From the NCBI GenBank assembly GCA_003254905.1, contig QANU01077325.1, positions 1 to 64,000 of the forward strand: DNA of 64,000 nucleotides, in the 5' to 3' direction. This document shows positions 10,445 to 22,523 of the stretch, one piece after another. The notes under the pieces are model-generated. The model was not told the DNA's origin, made no database searches, and saw nothing but the letters and a program-made list of their open reading frames with translations. The position numbers and the translations under genes were made by a program. Origin of the DNA: Nissolia schottii. Its lineage: Eukaryota; Streptophyta; Magnoliopsida; Fabales; Fabaceae. Positions within the stretch are counted from its first letter, which is position 1, and each line of letters opens with the position of its first letter.

Positions 10445-13403
10445 GAGAACAATGAAGGACACTAAAAATAAGACAAAGAAATTAGAAAACAGAGAAGAGA
10501 AACGCTCTTCTTTGTCAAATCAAAGCCTTGGTTAATTTCGATGATTGTCCCCTCAACATTAACAAAGTGAAGTGGGGAGCCTTTGGGAAAGAGCAAACGC
10601 CAATTTATGGCCACCCAAAAGTTCTAAATAAGGAACGAACAGAGGGAGAATAGACTTTTTTCAGTTTTTCTCTCCATCGATGGGAAAGGAGATGCATCAA
10701 TTCCTATTTTCGGCTACATAACTTTCTTTTGTACTTTGCTATTTCTAACCATACATTGCACCTCGTTGATCCATTCCTTTTCTTAAACATGTTTACATTT
10801 ATTTATTTTATCTAGCATAGGATATATCGAAGGTAGCGGTTATTTATAGCTCGAGTTTAATGGATATGTACTTATATATCATCTAAAACTTTTTCTTTTT
10901 CTTTTTTTTACTGTTATCTAATTACGTTTAGTTTTTTTAATTGGTTTGAAAGTCAAACTTGTTGATCAATATAGCGAAATTTGATTGGGTAACAACCTGC
11001 GATATAACGTTATATTTTTTTTTGGTAGACAAAGGGGCTAACGCCCAAAAGAAAGGAAAAAACTAGTCTCCACGAGGCCACGCGATCTGAATCAGATCAT
11101 CCAACAAAAGCAGAATAACATATTTATTTGACTCTTATATTATAATATGGTTAATCACTTGTTTATAATTGGAAGCAACTAACTACCTTCAATGGGTATA
11201 ATGGTTAATTGAGGGACGTCATTTATATTTATTTATTTGTACCTTATGAGATGTTTATGTTAAGAAATTTTTAGCTATACACAAGTTTAACGCATCATTT
11301 TAAAACATATTTACAATAAAAGTAAGTTCTATTTGATTGGACTCAAAGATTTTTTAATGGAACACATAGTAAAGATAATAAAACGAATATGCCCAAAAAT
11401 AACATGTTAAACTCATGTATATCTAAGAAATTCTGATTATGCGTGGAAGCATTGATAGCTAGGCCAAACCACCCACCGCACATACCCGAAAGGAGCATGA
11501 GTGGCACTCACAACTAATACCGAAGGGATATGGTAAGAATATTTTTGGATCAATAGATGAGACATATTGTGTGTATTGTATGAAAGATGTGAGGTTGGCA
11601 AACCGAAAGCAGGAAAATCAAGACAGCAAGGATATGAATAGTTTTGGTTCATGGTAAAACAATGTGGATCAGTGAGGTGAATACTAGATTTTAGTGCATG
11701 CAGAGAAATTGTAGATATCGGGAGTCAGCGGGATTATTCTTTTTCCTTTTTGTTAGACAGATCAAATTTCTTACGGTTTACAACGATAAAAATTGATATC
11801 TTAACCAAAAAAAAAATTGAAACATCTACACTGATTATGTAGTTATAATTGACGTGAAAATGGAAATGGATTTTTCATGTGAATTTTTTATATGATTTTG
11901 TGATCTCTTACTCTTATTATTTTTTATTGTTTATATTATGTATAAGTCTCATTTTTTTTTAATTAATGGTGATAGAAAAAAATCTACAAGATATATTTCA
12001 TGTGAAAATATGACAAGAATTTTTCATTTTCATTGTATTCCTTACTAATTTTATATATATAAACCTTTGCTTCTGAACAAGAGTCAAAATGAAATGTATG
12101 GTCGTAGTAAAAACTTTTCTTTTCTTAATTAGTAATCTCCAATTCGGGTAGAACTTTTGTGAGAAGATTCCTATCCTTATCCCTTACTATGTCATAAAAG
12201 AATGAAACCACCATTATACAGAATATATATATATATAGAGAGAGAGAGAGGTAATTCTCTTACCAAATCTGGATTTTTTACATGCATATGGCACTTAAAT
12301 TTTTTAATCCCATAATATGGTCACTGGGAAAAAATTACAAGAGTATGGGCGGATTTTCTGAAATCTCCCTGACAAGNTTCTCTTACCAAATCTTTCTATG
12401 AAGTTTTTTACAATTTTCAATAAATGACACATGATATTGTATCATTCATGAAAGGTGGTAGGAGAATTTAGATTACTTATATTGACATCTGGACTAGAAA
12501 CAACCAATTCAACTTACTCTAGAAATATTAGACACTTAACCCTGATAGTGTACTTAGTTACTACAATTGAAAACCCACTCGCGGCATTGAAATAACCCTA
12601 AAAAATATTCCAAAGCTACTAGGCAAGAAATATTTGAAAGATCTTATTCTTATATATATTGTCGTAACTATAGACACTTAATTTTTGTCAGCATGACCCC
12701 AATGCATATTCTGTAGGGTAAGTCTGGATATGCCTAATCTAGTTATAAAAAAAAAATTGTAAATAGCCAGGCCCCAGTTGTGAGTTCATCATCACCCACT
12801 TCGTATCGTAATATAAATAAAGACACAATATATGACAATTCTTGTTTGTATGTACAAGATTACGAGTCACATGCTAAGCTGAGAAAAACATAAAAAATAT
12901 TATGTGTACACCTAATTTTATACACTCATATATACATCATTAATAATGCACAAATTTTATTTTTATGAGTGTATAAACATTACAAACTTATAGATGATAT
13001 TCTCAATTATACTTAATTAAGTACATAAACATTATAAGTATTAAAACATAAATTTTATGTATATAAATATAGAGTATATATATAATATATTTTTTTTTGT
13101 GTACAAAGTATTGTGGGAGTCGAAAAACATTTAATGTCTCAATGATATATACGCGTGGGACTTATTTTTTCCATATATCATATTGTTGTGATCCGGAAAC
13201 AGTAATTATTTATCAGATGAAAAAGTAACAATTATAATTATTTAGGTTGGTTGCAACTTGCAAATTAGACAAGAAAGCGGCACGTGAAAAGAGAAACATC
13301 AAATCAAATGGCACATAAGACACTTTTTCCGTCACCGAAAGACTTGCCAATCGAATTGTTATTCTTTTGAAATATTGGCTTAAGTTACTGTGGTCTTAAT
13401 TTC
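10445..13403. other. Spacer upstream of the aquaporin gene
   Basis: The first 100-200 bases are presumably the NIP leader and promoter. The rest is AT-rich. A GC-richer stretch at about 11020-11110 (AAAGGGGCTAACGCCC) looks like a piece of a dispersed repeat but was not assigned. An open frame at 11437-11652 has no recognisable domain. A single N at 12377 marks an unresolved base or gap; the text TTCTCTTACCAAATCT occurs on both sides of it (near 12256 and at 12378), so the join may be imperfect. Confidence 0.45.
12223..12251. repeat. Compound (TA)n(GA)n microsatellite
   Basis: A run of alternating AT passes directly into a run of alternating AG. It is likely length-variable. No gene is nearby. 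Confidence 0.9.
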
Positions 13404-13411
13404 ATTAAAAA

Positions 13412-13643
13412 TAGGGTTATACATAAGTTAAGTTGGGGGTAAAAAAATTAGTTCAATTTTTCTTTTTTATGAAACCCGACCCCACCGTGTATGGGTTGGA
13501 TTAGATTGAGTGTTTAAGTTACTTGTCTATTTTTATTTTAAATATTAAAATTCACGAATAACATTAAAAAAAAAAAATAAAAAAGTGATGAAAAAATTAT
13601 ATTTATATATATACATAACAAGACAATGACACGAGGATAAAAA

Positions 13644-13675
<32 letters not shown>

Positions 13676-13918
13676 TCATATGATGAGACAACAATTTAAA
13701 AAAAATAAAAATATAATTTTATAAAAATAATAATCGAGTTACTGAATTGGATAGTTGAGTTTAGTTTTATACTCTGTTACTCAATTTAATTAAAAGTAAA
13801 TTTCTCAAATTTTACACTAACAAACTCAATAACCAACCTAATTAACCTAAAAATATTTGATTAGGTTGAGTTGATTCGGTTAGATCATCAAGTTTACCCG
13901 TTACCATGTGCACTCTTA
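13412..13918. mobile_element. hAT-type MITE with 8-bp target duplication
   Basis: The element starts TAGGGTTATACAT and ends with the inverse of TAAGAGTGCACAT. The 13-base ends agree at 8 positions and four of the five mismatches are transitions. It is flanked by perfect 8-bp direct repeats ATTAAAAA (13404-13411 and 13919-13926). The ends resemble the TAGGGGTG(T/C)ACA-like ends common in plant hAT MITEs, and 8 bp is the hAT target-site size. It is 507 bp, has no transposase frame and is interrupted by AT-rich filler, so it is non-autonomous. Confidence 0.7.
13649..13675. repeat. (AT)n microsatellite
   Basis: An uninterrupted alternating AT run inside the hAT-type MITE, probably grown after insertion. 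Confidence 0.9.
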
Positions 13919-14606
13919 ATTAAAAACATCAAACATTTTAGTGACTAAATTTTCAAATAAAACAATATGTCATATCCTAAAGGCGGTACTGTGCTTGATC
14001 CCTAGGTTTCCGCTCCCTTAGATGACATAGCAAGCCATGTTGGAGAAACGGGGCAATTTCTGGTTGGTAGTATGATATACATTCATTTTAATATTAATAT
14101 TCTATTTGATGTTTAGAATTTATACTCCTGCCTTAATTGATCATTTAATTAAAAAAAAGAAGTGACAAGTTTCTTTAAGTAATTTTTAAATATTCATAGT
14201 ATTATCTTAGACAGTCTTTAAACAATCTAACTATTTTTTTCTTGAAACATGAAGTAAGCACTAACGAGTCCAACATATGTTTGCAAAGTCTAAAGACTAA
14301 CATGTTATTTTTTTAAGTTGAATGACCAACAAAAACACAGGTGTACAGTTTAGAAATCAAATAAGATATTAACCCTTTATTTTAATTGCTCAAATAAGAA
14401 ATTGGTTTAACCCTACATAATTTTGTTTAGTTTGCATGTGAACCGGTTATGCAACTGGCTTGCTCCTTTATGTTTTAAGCCATAAAACACCCCCTACCTT
14501 CACAAATTGGATCCAGTTTACAATGTTTTGCAACTTTAGCACTTGTGTAAGGCCAAGCAGTTATGGCGCCTCGCAGATTTTATGAGCATTTCTGTCCATG
14601 ATTAAA

Positions 14607-15800
14607 GGATCGTTCTCTAGTGAGAAAATGAATTATTTTTCACCGATGAGACTATCCAATAGACATGTGACACGTGTTTAGTGAGAGAGATAGGAAAAGA
14701 AACAGAGAGAGTGAACTGAGAGAGTGAGAGAGTAGAGAGAGAGAGCAGATCTAAGAGGGGTTGCAAGGTTTACCGTCATCGACAACCTACTGTGGCAGCG
14801 ACGACCCCTTGAAGTCGCAGAGAGAGAGCACGAAGAGAGACCACAGTCCGTGAGAGGGAGGAGAAGGCTCACCGCTGCCGGCAACCCACCATGGCGAAGA
14901 CAGCCTCCCCTGAAGAAGCCAAGAATGAGAGACGATGAACAGGGAGAGAGAAAGAGAGTAACCAGAATAGGGTTTTTTTACTTATCTGTGGATTTGGAAA
15001 AGTTTATTTTCCAAAACGTGGGTAGTACAAATTAATTATAGATGTATAGGATTTTGGGGCTGAAATCGGCCTAGTGGTGTCGATTTCAGCCCCCGAAATT
15101 TTTATTAAAAAGAAGGGGGCTGAAATCGGCCCAGGTTGTGCCGATTTCAGCCCCGAAAATAATTTCTTTTTTTAAAAGGGGCTAAAATCGACCCAGGGTG
15201 TATAAATTTTTTTTAAAAAGAGGCTGAAATCAGCCCAGGGCATGCCGATTTCAGTCCCAAAAATAAATATTTTTTAAAAAAATTTTTTGGTTCTGAAATC
15301 GGCCCAAGTTTTGCCGATTTCCAATAAAGGCCCCATGCATTGGTAAATTTTTTTCCCTCCACATATACGGAATATCACTCTTTGAAACCCATATTAATGT
15401 ATTTACCCCCAGAACAGATCGGAGAAAGAAAAACAACAAGCTAGGAGAGAAAGGATGCACCTGTCGTCAGTGGTGGCCGACACAGGTCCCTCCCAATGGC
15501 CCTCTTATCACCATTTCCCTCACCTTTTCTCTCGACTTCCCCTTTTCTCTCCACTTTCCCTTTCCAATAACTAAAATCTCCGCGACTTCAGTGGGCTGCC
15601 GCTGCCAAGGCAGGTCGCTGGCGGCAAACCTTCCCCCCTCTATCAAATCTGCTCTCTGTTCACTCTATCTCTCGACCTTTCTCTCTCAACTTACTCTCTA
15701 TCTGTTTCTTTCCCTATCTCTCTCACTAAACATGTGTCACATGTCTATTGTAAAGTCTCATTGGTGGGAAACAATTCCTTTTCTCACTAGAGAACGGTCC
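14607..15800. mobile_element. Non-autonomous Mutator-like element (MULE), long TIRs, 9-bp TSD
   Basis: The ends are GGATCGTTCTCTAGTGAG on the left and the inverse of GGACCGTTCTCTAGTGAG on the right. They begin terminal inverted repeats of about 215-220 bases (14607-14821 and 15580-15800). Perfect 9-bp direct repeats ATGATTAAA flank it (14598-14606 and 15801-15809). Long TIRs plus a 9-bp duplication are the Mutator superfamily hallmark. The TIRs are purine- or pyrimidine-rich with GAGAGA tracts and hold a fairly GC-rich patch (CAGCGACGACCCC; GAAGTCGC). There is no transposase frame; short frames inside have no domains. The centre holds a hairpin-forming minisatellite (15056-15330). Total length is 1194 bp. 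Confidence 0.85.
15056..15330. repeat. Hairpin-forming minisatellite inside the MULE
   Basis: There are about five units of 40-75 bases, starting near 15056, 15116, 15178, 15220 and 15291. A complete unit is itself an inverted repeat: GGGGCTGAAATCGGC, a spacer of 5-9 bases, then GCCGATTTCAGCCCC, followed by an A/T-rich linker. The third unit has lost its right half and the last is abraded. Each full unit could fold into a stem of about 13-15 base pairs. Confidence 0.85.
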
Positions 15801-15809
15801 ATGATTAAA

Positions 15810-18677
15810 TAACAATCACATCTACTAAGCCTTGTCCCATGTGAGATCGACTATATAGAGTAAACACTTCATATTTTGGCTTGGTATATGTTTATATTCA
15901 AATTATTAACTTTTAAATATTTTTGAATGATTTTTCCTATAATTTTTTTATGTATCTTTTCACCTCTAATTAATAAACTATCCATCATTTAATTTAAAAA
16001 TTAATGAGATATAATTCGAACTAAAACCATGTAACTCACTACCAATTTACTACTAAACTAAGAATTGTCATACACCCACTTTTTCTTTGTAGCTCCCATA
16101 TAAATTATTCACCAGAGCTGTTTTTCCTTTATTACTACTTCTGTTGTGTCAACAAACGCTTAACATTATTGATTTACGTTAATAAGGTGAATCCATGCCT
16201 TCCATCCATGATCTTGGGGGCATTCAAATAGCAAGCATGTCTACGTTGAAAACAATGTTTGCTGGACTGCGAGAGCCTGCCAAGTGTAAATACAGAAAAA
16301 GTGTTGTAAATAGAGAAGCCAACAGTAACAGAAAAGGAAAAATGAGAATGTGTTGAGTCACGAAACTAAATTTGTTGTCATCAAGAGTATTATTGGGCGT
16401 TAATCCGAACACTTTCCCAGGATAAAATAGCACATTCCAAATTAATATCTGGGTGATAGAACTGGCGAGAATTGGTTTGCCCTGAAAAAAGTAAGAAGGA
16501 AGAAGAGGAGAAGATTTTTTCTATGTTGGGTATGCGAAATATGATTGGGTTTTTACAGGGAAAATTCTGTAGTTTTCCAAGGTTAGTGGAAATTAATTCT
16601 GGGGCGCTCTTTATCGTGCGCGCAGGGAGGGCAAATCCATTGATTTACACTTCGACAAGCCATACTCACGCGGACGAGCCCAACTCCCTTCTCAACTCTT
16701 TTTGTCAATATAACAACCACTAAGGTATATAAACACTTGAAAAGTTTGAGTGCTAACCAAAGTGGAACAAGAACTTTTGAAATACATAACATTTTTCAAT
16801 AAAAATGCCACTTTTAGGCACAATTTAATTTGAGTGACAAGACACTAACACACAAAGACACAATGTAGAGACAAAACAGTTCCGTGTTCTACCCCACAAA
16901 ATCTTGTGTCTCATGTGTCCTAACTTTAGTAATGTATTGCAAAAAAATACAGAAATTTTATGCCTATTTTCCCTTAAACCAAACGATACCTTGTAGTATT
17001 GGACAAGAGAATAGAGAAACTTGGAAGAACTTAAAGCCAAATAGAGATTTCCTAGACAAATAAAGCCGCAGTAACACATAGTCATTGACACACTTAAAAT
17101 TCAAATACAGTTACAACATCAACAGTGCAATCAAAAGACAATTCAAACAGAGTTGATAATTATCTAGGTTCTATGAAAAATGTCTACTTGCGATGTGCTT
17201 CAAAGAACCACAATAGCTCTGATACTGATAACAGTAGGGTGTGCTCATATGCTGCGACTCTAGCTTTGAGAGGAAACAGAATTGAAAATAACACCCCTGG
17301 AGAGAAAAATGATTAAGGAACCTCACCCAGTATGTTGCTTCAGTATTCTAAATAGACCGGAAGCAGAGCAAGTTGGAAGGCTGAAAAGGGTGAATGAAAT
17401 ACAGGTGAGAATCAAAACCCCCAAACCTCGATCATGTGTAGGTAGAGTGAAAAACCTTGGCAATGTAGGAAGAGAATGTGATATTTGTTTCAATTAACTT
17501 TGGAGAGCAGCTAACAGTTTGAGTTTCCTTCCCTAGATATGTTTCTCTTTCACTCTTTTTAGTAAGCTAACAGTTTCAGCTTGATCATTTGCTAACATAC
17601 ATCTTATACCTATCATTCAATATCATCTATTGATCTACAGATACATTAAAACTCAAAATAAGATGCTGGCTTGTAATAAAGTGACATCATAGATAAGGTT
17701 GGGGAGATAACACCATCCAAGCTGGGAGGAAAAAAAAAAAAGGTGTCCTGTGTCAGCTCAATCTTTGGTAAAGTATTGCAAGGTAAGCTATATACTACAG
17801 TAATCATAATAATCAATATGTAAAAACAAATTATATGATACAAATATAAGTTGCAGGCACTGTTCCCTAATCAATTGACATAACAAAGTACATACATATG
17901 GCACAACTAATACCCTAAAAAGTGGCATTCAGAACAAAACTTCAGCATCCAACTTTCTCCTACAGCTGCCACAGCAATGTCACTTTCACATCGAAGTGCT
18001 AGATACCATCAACCATTCCACAAGCTTGCAGGTTTGTTTAACCATTCTAAATCAAAAATCAATGTTCCAAAAATACAAAACTTGGCCCATTCAAACAGTT
18101 GAACTATGAACCGATAGTGTACATGGTTCAAACATTATCAACTACAAATTTAACCAGCTAGACCAATCAAATCGTGGACTCAAAGTCTTGCCAGTTCTAT
18201 ATTGATTCAGATTATAAGACATCCATAGGAATTCTAGCAGGAAATCCAAATAAAATAAAGCAAAAGACTAACACAACAAACATCAGCAGCAACACAATTT
18301 CATATTCAAAACAAGAATGCTTATATAATTTATGCACTGGGTAAAAGTTGACATACTTGACCATCAAACACCTTGTGACATCCAATGAGTAAAACCAACC
18401 AAGTATCACCATCATCATATTATAACCCCACAAATCGCATCCGTTTTTTCTTTTTCTTGTTTTTTGTCTTTTCCCCCCTAACAAGGGCCCCCCAACAAAA
18501 CCAAAAAAAAAAAAAAAACAAAAAGACACAATAACCTTATTATTATTATAACAATTAAAAATACCAACAACTAACATCACTAGAAAATATTTTTTAAAAA
18601 AAAATTAAAAAAAGAAGAAAGGAAAACCCTCTTCTTATCCAAGACCCAATTGCAGCAACAAAACCCTAATTCACGCT
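15810..18677. other. Spacer between the MULE and PDX1
   Basis: AT-rich DNA with several short open frames, none with a recognisable domain. The 3' untranslated region of PDX1 must occupy the last few hundred bases. The text around 15990-16070 resembles a decayed tRNA-like repeat head. A peptide-like stretch near 16225-16290 reads well on + but could not be matched to a family. Confidence 0.4.
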
Positions 18678-19613
18678 TCACTCGGACCGGTTCGCGAACC
18701 TCTCGACCTTGCTGTCCGTCAAATTGAGACCCACCATGGCCTCCCCGAGCCCGCAGCTCACCTCCGCCAACACCTCCGGGTCGGAGTAGTGCGTCACCGC
18801 CTGCACGATTGCCCTCGCCCTCTTCGCCGGGTCACCGCTTTTGAAAACCCCGGAACCCACGAAAACCCCGTCGCAACCCAGCTGCATCATCAGCGCCGCG
18901 TCCGCCGGCGTCGCCACGCCCCCGGCGGCGAAGTGCACCACGGGGAGCCTCCCGAGCTGCTTGGTCTGCATCACCAGATCGTACGGCGCCGCAATCTGCT
19001 TGGAGAACGTGAAGACCTCGTCGTCGTCCATGTTCCTCAGAACCCTAATGTCCCCCATCACCGACCTGACGTGGCGGACGGCCTCCACGATGTTCCCGGT
19101 CCCGGCCTCCCCCTTGGTCCGGATCATTGCGGCGCCCTCCCTGATCCGACGGAGCGCCTCCCCGAGGTTGCGGCAGCCGCAGACAAAGGGGATGCGGAAG
19201 TTGTGCTTGTTGATATGGTTCTCCTCGTCGGCGAGGGTCAGCACCTCGCTCTCGTCGACGTAGTCGATCCCGATGGCCTCGAGGATCTGGGCCTCGACGA
19301 AGTGGCCGATGCGGGCCTTGGCCATGACGGGTATGGTGACGGCCCGCTTGATCTCCTTGATGAGCTGAGGGTCGCTCATGCGGGCCACGCCGCCCTGGGC
19401 CCTGATGTCAGCTGGCACGCGCTCGAGGGCCATGACGGCGCACGCGCCTGCCTCCTCTGCTATGCGGGCCTGCTCGGCGTTAACGACGTCCATGATGACG
19501 CCTCCGCGGAGCATCTGGGCCAGGCCCACCTTGACGGAGAAGGGGGACTTCTTGGTCTCCGTTATTGCGCCGTTACCGTAAACGGTTACAACACCGGATC
19601 CTTCACTTTCCAT
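18678..19613 (-). CDS. PDX1: Pyridoxal 5'-phosphate synthase subunit PDX1
   Basis: PDX1 is the synthase subunit of the cytosolic PDX1/PDX2 complex. It makes pyridoxal 5'-phosphate from ribose 5-phosphate, glyceraldehyde 3-phosphate and ammonia supplied by the PDX2 glutaminase. The single uninterrupted frame encodes 311 residues, the usual plant length. Catalytic lysines sit at K99 (VMAKARIGH) and K167 ([12 protein letters not shown]), spaced 68 residues apart as in the bacterial enzyme (K81/K149). The phosphate-binding glycines ([21 protein letters not shown]) are present. The gene is intronless and much more GC-rich than its surroundings, with C or G at most third positions; as a result the opposite strand is also open. 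The leader (19614-19700) carries a CA/GT microsatellite. The sequence is closest to the catalytic PDX1.1/PDX1.3 type rather than the PDX1.2 pseudoenzyme because both lysines are kept. Confidence 0.97.
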   Translation of the reverse strand: MESEGSGVVTVYGNGAITETKKSPFSVKVGLAQMLRGGVIMDVVNAEQARIAEEAGACAVMALERVPADIRAQGGVARMSDPQLIKEIKRAVTIPVMAKARIGHFVEAQILEAIGIDYVDESEVLTLADEENHINKHNFRIPFVCGCRNLGEALRRIREGAAMIRTKGEAGTGNIVEAVRHVRSVMGDIRVLRNMDDDEVFTFSKQIAAPYDLVMQTKQLGRLPVVHFAAGGVATPADAALMMQLGCDGVFVGSGVFKSGDPAKRARAIVQAVTHYSDPEVLAEVSCGLGEAMVGLNLTDSKVERFANRSE

Positions 19614-19655
19614 TTGGGCGAGTTAACGAGATGAAAGGGAAATGAAGTGAGTGCG

Positions 19656-19675
19656 AGTGTGTGTGTGTGTGTGTG
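19656..19675. repeat. (GT)n microsatellite in the PDX1 leader
   Basis: An alternating GT run on + (CA on the PDX1 sense strand), 45-60 bases upstream of the PDX1 start codon, probably transcribed in the 5' untranslated region. Confidence 0.8.
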
Positions 19676-20225
19676 AGAGAGGTTGGGTTGGGATTGAGGG
19701 GGCTTAAGTAGTGCTTCGCGTATGGAGGATTTGCCTTGCACCACTGCTAATGAAAGAGGACCACGCATTCCTGTGCTAGATGTGATAATGAGATAATTAT
19801 CACTTTTTTTTTCTTTCTTTCTTTTTCCTCTTTTTCTCATCCTAATTTAATGTTTTAATAATTATAAATCTATTTTTGTTAATTGTAGAACACCCGCCCC
19901 CCTTTTTTTTGTATTTTTGGATTAAGAGGATTTTTTTCCTTTTCTCTCTCTTTCTTTCTTTATGCGATTGTGTGATATTAATAAGGTGCAGGCATTCAAA
20001 ATCCACTTGATTTTCTTCCTTCGCACATTCATGAACACAATAGAAGGGTGATATCATTGTTATTATTATATTTCTTCTTTTCTCATACAACTATGTCTAC
20101 GTGAAATGATTCTTCTCCAAAATAGAGAAACTAATGACTTTAGACATGGCATTAATGTTTTTTCCTTTTTTTTATATATATAAACAATAAGAGATTAGGT
20201 TTTATCTACCACACTAATACATGTA

Positions 20226-20728
20226 AGGTTAAATATATTTTGAGTACTTGACAAAATTTCTAAATTTTAGTTTGGGATTCTAAAATGTATTTTTTGGTTT
20301 TGGTTTAAACATATTAAAAATTATAGAATTTCACTCTCTATTGTTAGGAGATTTTAAGGTTTTAATCTGTGATGTTAGTAAAATTTTATTAACGGTTAAT
20401 GCGACTAGCAAAGTCTCACATTAATTGTGTCATATGAGCAAAATTAACGCATGCAACTCATAACTCTGCTCATACTTGACTTATAACCAGCAATTTAACT
20501 AAAATGTTGAGAGGTAGATGGGTCATGATTTGAGAGCAATTTTAAGTTAGATAACAATTATGAGTTGGATGAGTTTATTTTGCAATAACGTGACACTTAG
20601 TTAGTCATGTAAGTTTTGAGTTTCACTAGAAGTTGAGAGTATAATCATGTAATTTATGATAATAATTTTTCAAAGTTTTAAACCAAATCTTAAAATTTTG
20701 AGGTGATCCTAAAACATATTTAAATCAT
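20226..20728. mobile_element. Terminal-inverted-repeat element, non-autonomous
   Basis: The left end GGTTAAATATATTTTGAG with AAATTTCTAAATTTTAG, and GGTTTTGGTTTAAAC inside, matches the reverse complement of the right end (GATTTAAATATGTTTTAGG... with GGTTTAAAACTTTG). There is no transposase frame. I could not find a clean target duplication, so the exact edges are uncertain and the superfamily is not assigned. Confidence 0.5.
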
Positions 20729-21849
20729 ATATATTATGAGTTCATGCACGACCATGTAAGCAAAAATAATTAAGTCTTACGTACCTAATTATTTTAAAAA
20801 CAATTTATATAATAATACATAATTGAAAGAGTGTAAACATCTTTTAACACAATCCTAAATATAAATTAATTTCCTAATTTATATGAATAATATGAATAGG
20901 GTTTAATTTTAATGTACTAACATTATAATTCGTTCAATTAATTCATTTCATTTACATTATTTTTCAAGTAATAAGTATGATAGATGATTATATGTATGTA
21001 TATGACGTTAATATATGATTGGATGATAATATAATTTTTTTTTTTTACACTTTGAATGCATTCAAATTAAATTCATACCAGTGTGTGTGTATATNATTTA
21101 TCAATTATTATTAATTTATTTATGTTGAATATGAAGACACAAAACAAGGGTGGCAACCATATGTAAACGGAAAAGGAAGTCTCCGTTGCTTTCTAATTAT
21201 TTTTAGGACCTGGTGGCATATCCTGGACCAACAGAAAGGAAAATTTCTTTTAAACAAAGCAAAAAGGAAACAAAAACCAGTGATATATATTGGCATATTT
21301 TATGATAACTGATTTGTGGTTATCTTAACAAATAAGAAAAAGAAGTCCTAATATAATTTCAAAGTATTACATTGAACTAACATTTGCTAATATTATAGCA
21401 AAAATTATTATTGTTTGAAATATTAATTAACCATTTTTTATAATTATATTTACTATATAATATTATTAAATATATTTGGAGTATCAGCTTACACTCTTTG
21501 GATCCATTTACATTTTTCTTTTGTGAAATTTTATTTATTTAAATCAATTAAAAATATTAAAAAGTGTTAGTTCATATTTTCTAACCACAAGACAAATGTG
21601 AGATTCAAGATATACATAACGAATTAACGAGTGTTTTAAAAAGGAATAATTAATTTATATAAATTATATTAATATATTTTTTTATGATTTCTTTAAGACA
21701 TTGGACATATACTAATGACATCAATATCATTAATGGGAAAATCACTTGTATCTATCTGAAATTTTTTAGACTCTGTCTAATCTGATTTAAGTAAGATCTT
21801 TTAATTGTGATTTATGAGATCAAGCCCTCCTACTACTATTCTTTTTAGA
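20729..21849. other. AT-rich spacer
   Basis: No gene seen. A GC-richer patch near 21140-21290 has no open frame. A single N at 21095 sits beside a GT/AT simple repeat. Confidence 0.5.
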
Positions 21850-22006
21850 GTTTAATTTTTATTTTACTAACAACGTAAATTTTATCATATAATCATATTT
21901 TTTTTTATATACATGACTTTTAAGAAGTGAGAGAAAAAGTTAGTCACTTATATAAATGTAACAAGATTTAATTGATTGACTAATGGATAAAAACTAAACT
22001 CTAATT
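21850..22006. mobile_element. Short MITE with AGAGTTTAATTTTTAT ends
   Basis: The left end (A)GAGTTTAATTTTTATTTTA is mirrored by the right end ATAAAAACTAAACTC(T). TA lies at both edges, so the target duplication could be TA or a few bases. A diverged relative is at about 60970-61170, sharing ATGACTTTTGAA-like and TAATGGATAAAAA text. Confidence 0.5.
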
Positions 22007-22523
22007 TCTTTTACAAATTTAATTATAAGACTCTTTTTATATACAAATCTTGAACTCGATACATTAAAAAAAAATGTTTAACCATGTGAACAAATTTAAG
22101 CGTCGTTTAAAAAATGTATTTGTTATCACATTAATGTTCTAAAGATTATTTACATTATACAAGTCTCTTAAAGATCTAAAACATTACTACACTCATTTTT
22201 AGAGAATTAATGGTTTTTTCATTCAAATTGTTAGAGAATTAATGTGATTATCTTTAGAGAACTAAAACAATAATTTACTCATAATAAAAAGAGAAAAAGT
22301 GAGAAATAGCAATTCTTAAAAACAAAGGGCGGCGCTTAGGAGGCTGGGATAAAAGATGCAAGGGGGGCCGTTCATTTCCAATCTCGAACTTTCGTCCTCC
22401 CCCACGGAAATCTAAGTAGGGCTGCGGAAAATAAATTAAATAAGGTTATTGGGTTCAACTTGTCTTCCACCTCCGCTTCTATGTCCTCCTCCTCGTTTAC
22501 TAGTTACCTCACAAAAACAATAG

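Noticed and set aside
11437-11652. 71-codon minus-strand frame
   Set aside because: No domain; in repeat-like DNA.
14678-15035. Short frames inside the MULE as a captured host gene (Pack-MULE)
   Set aside because: The GC-rich patches are part of the terminal inverted repeats and encode no recognisable domain.
18789-19634. 281-codon open frame antisense to PDX1
   Set aside because: Its openness follows from the GC-rich codons of PDX1 on the other strand; composition is His/Arg/Pro-skewed and no domain is seen.
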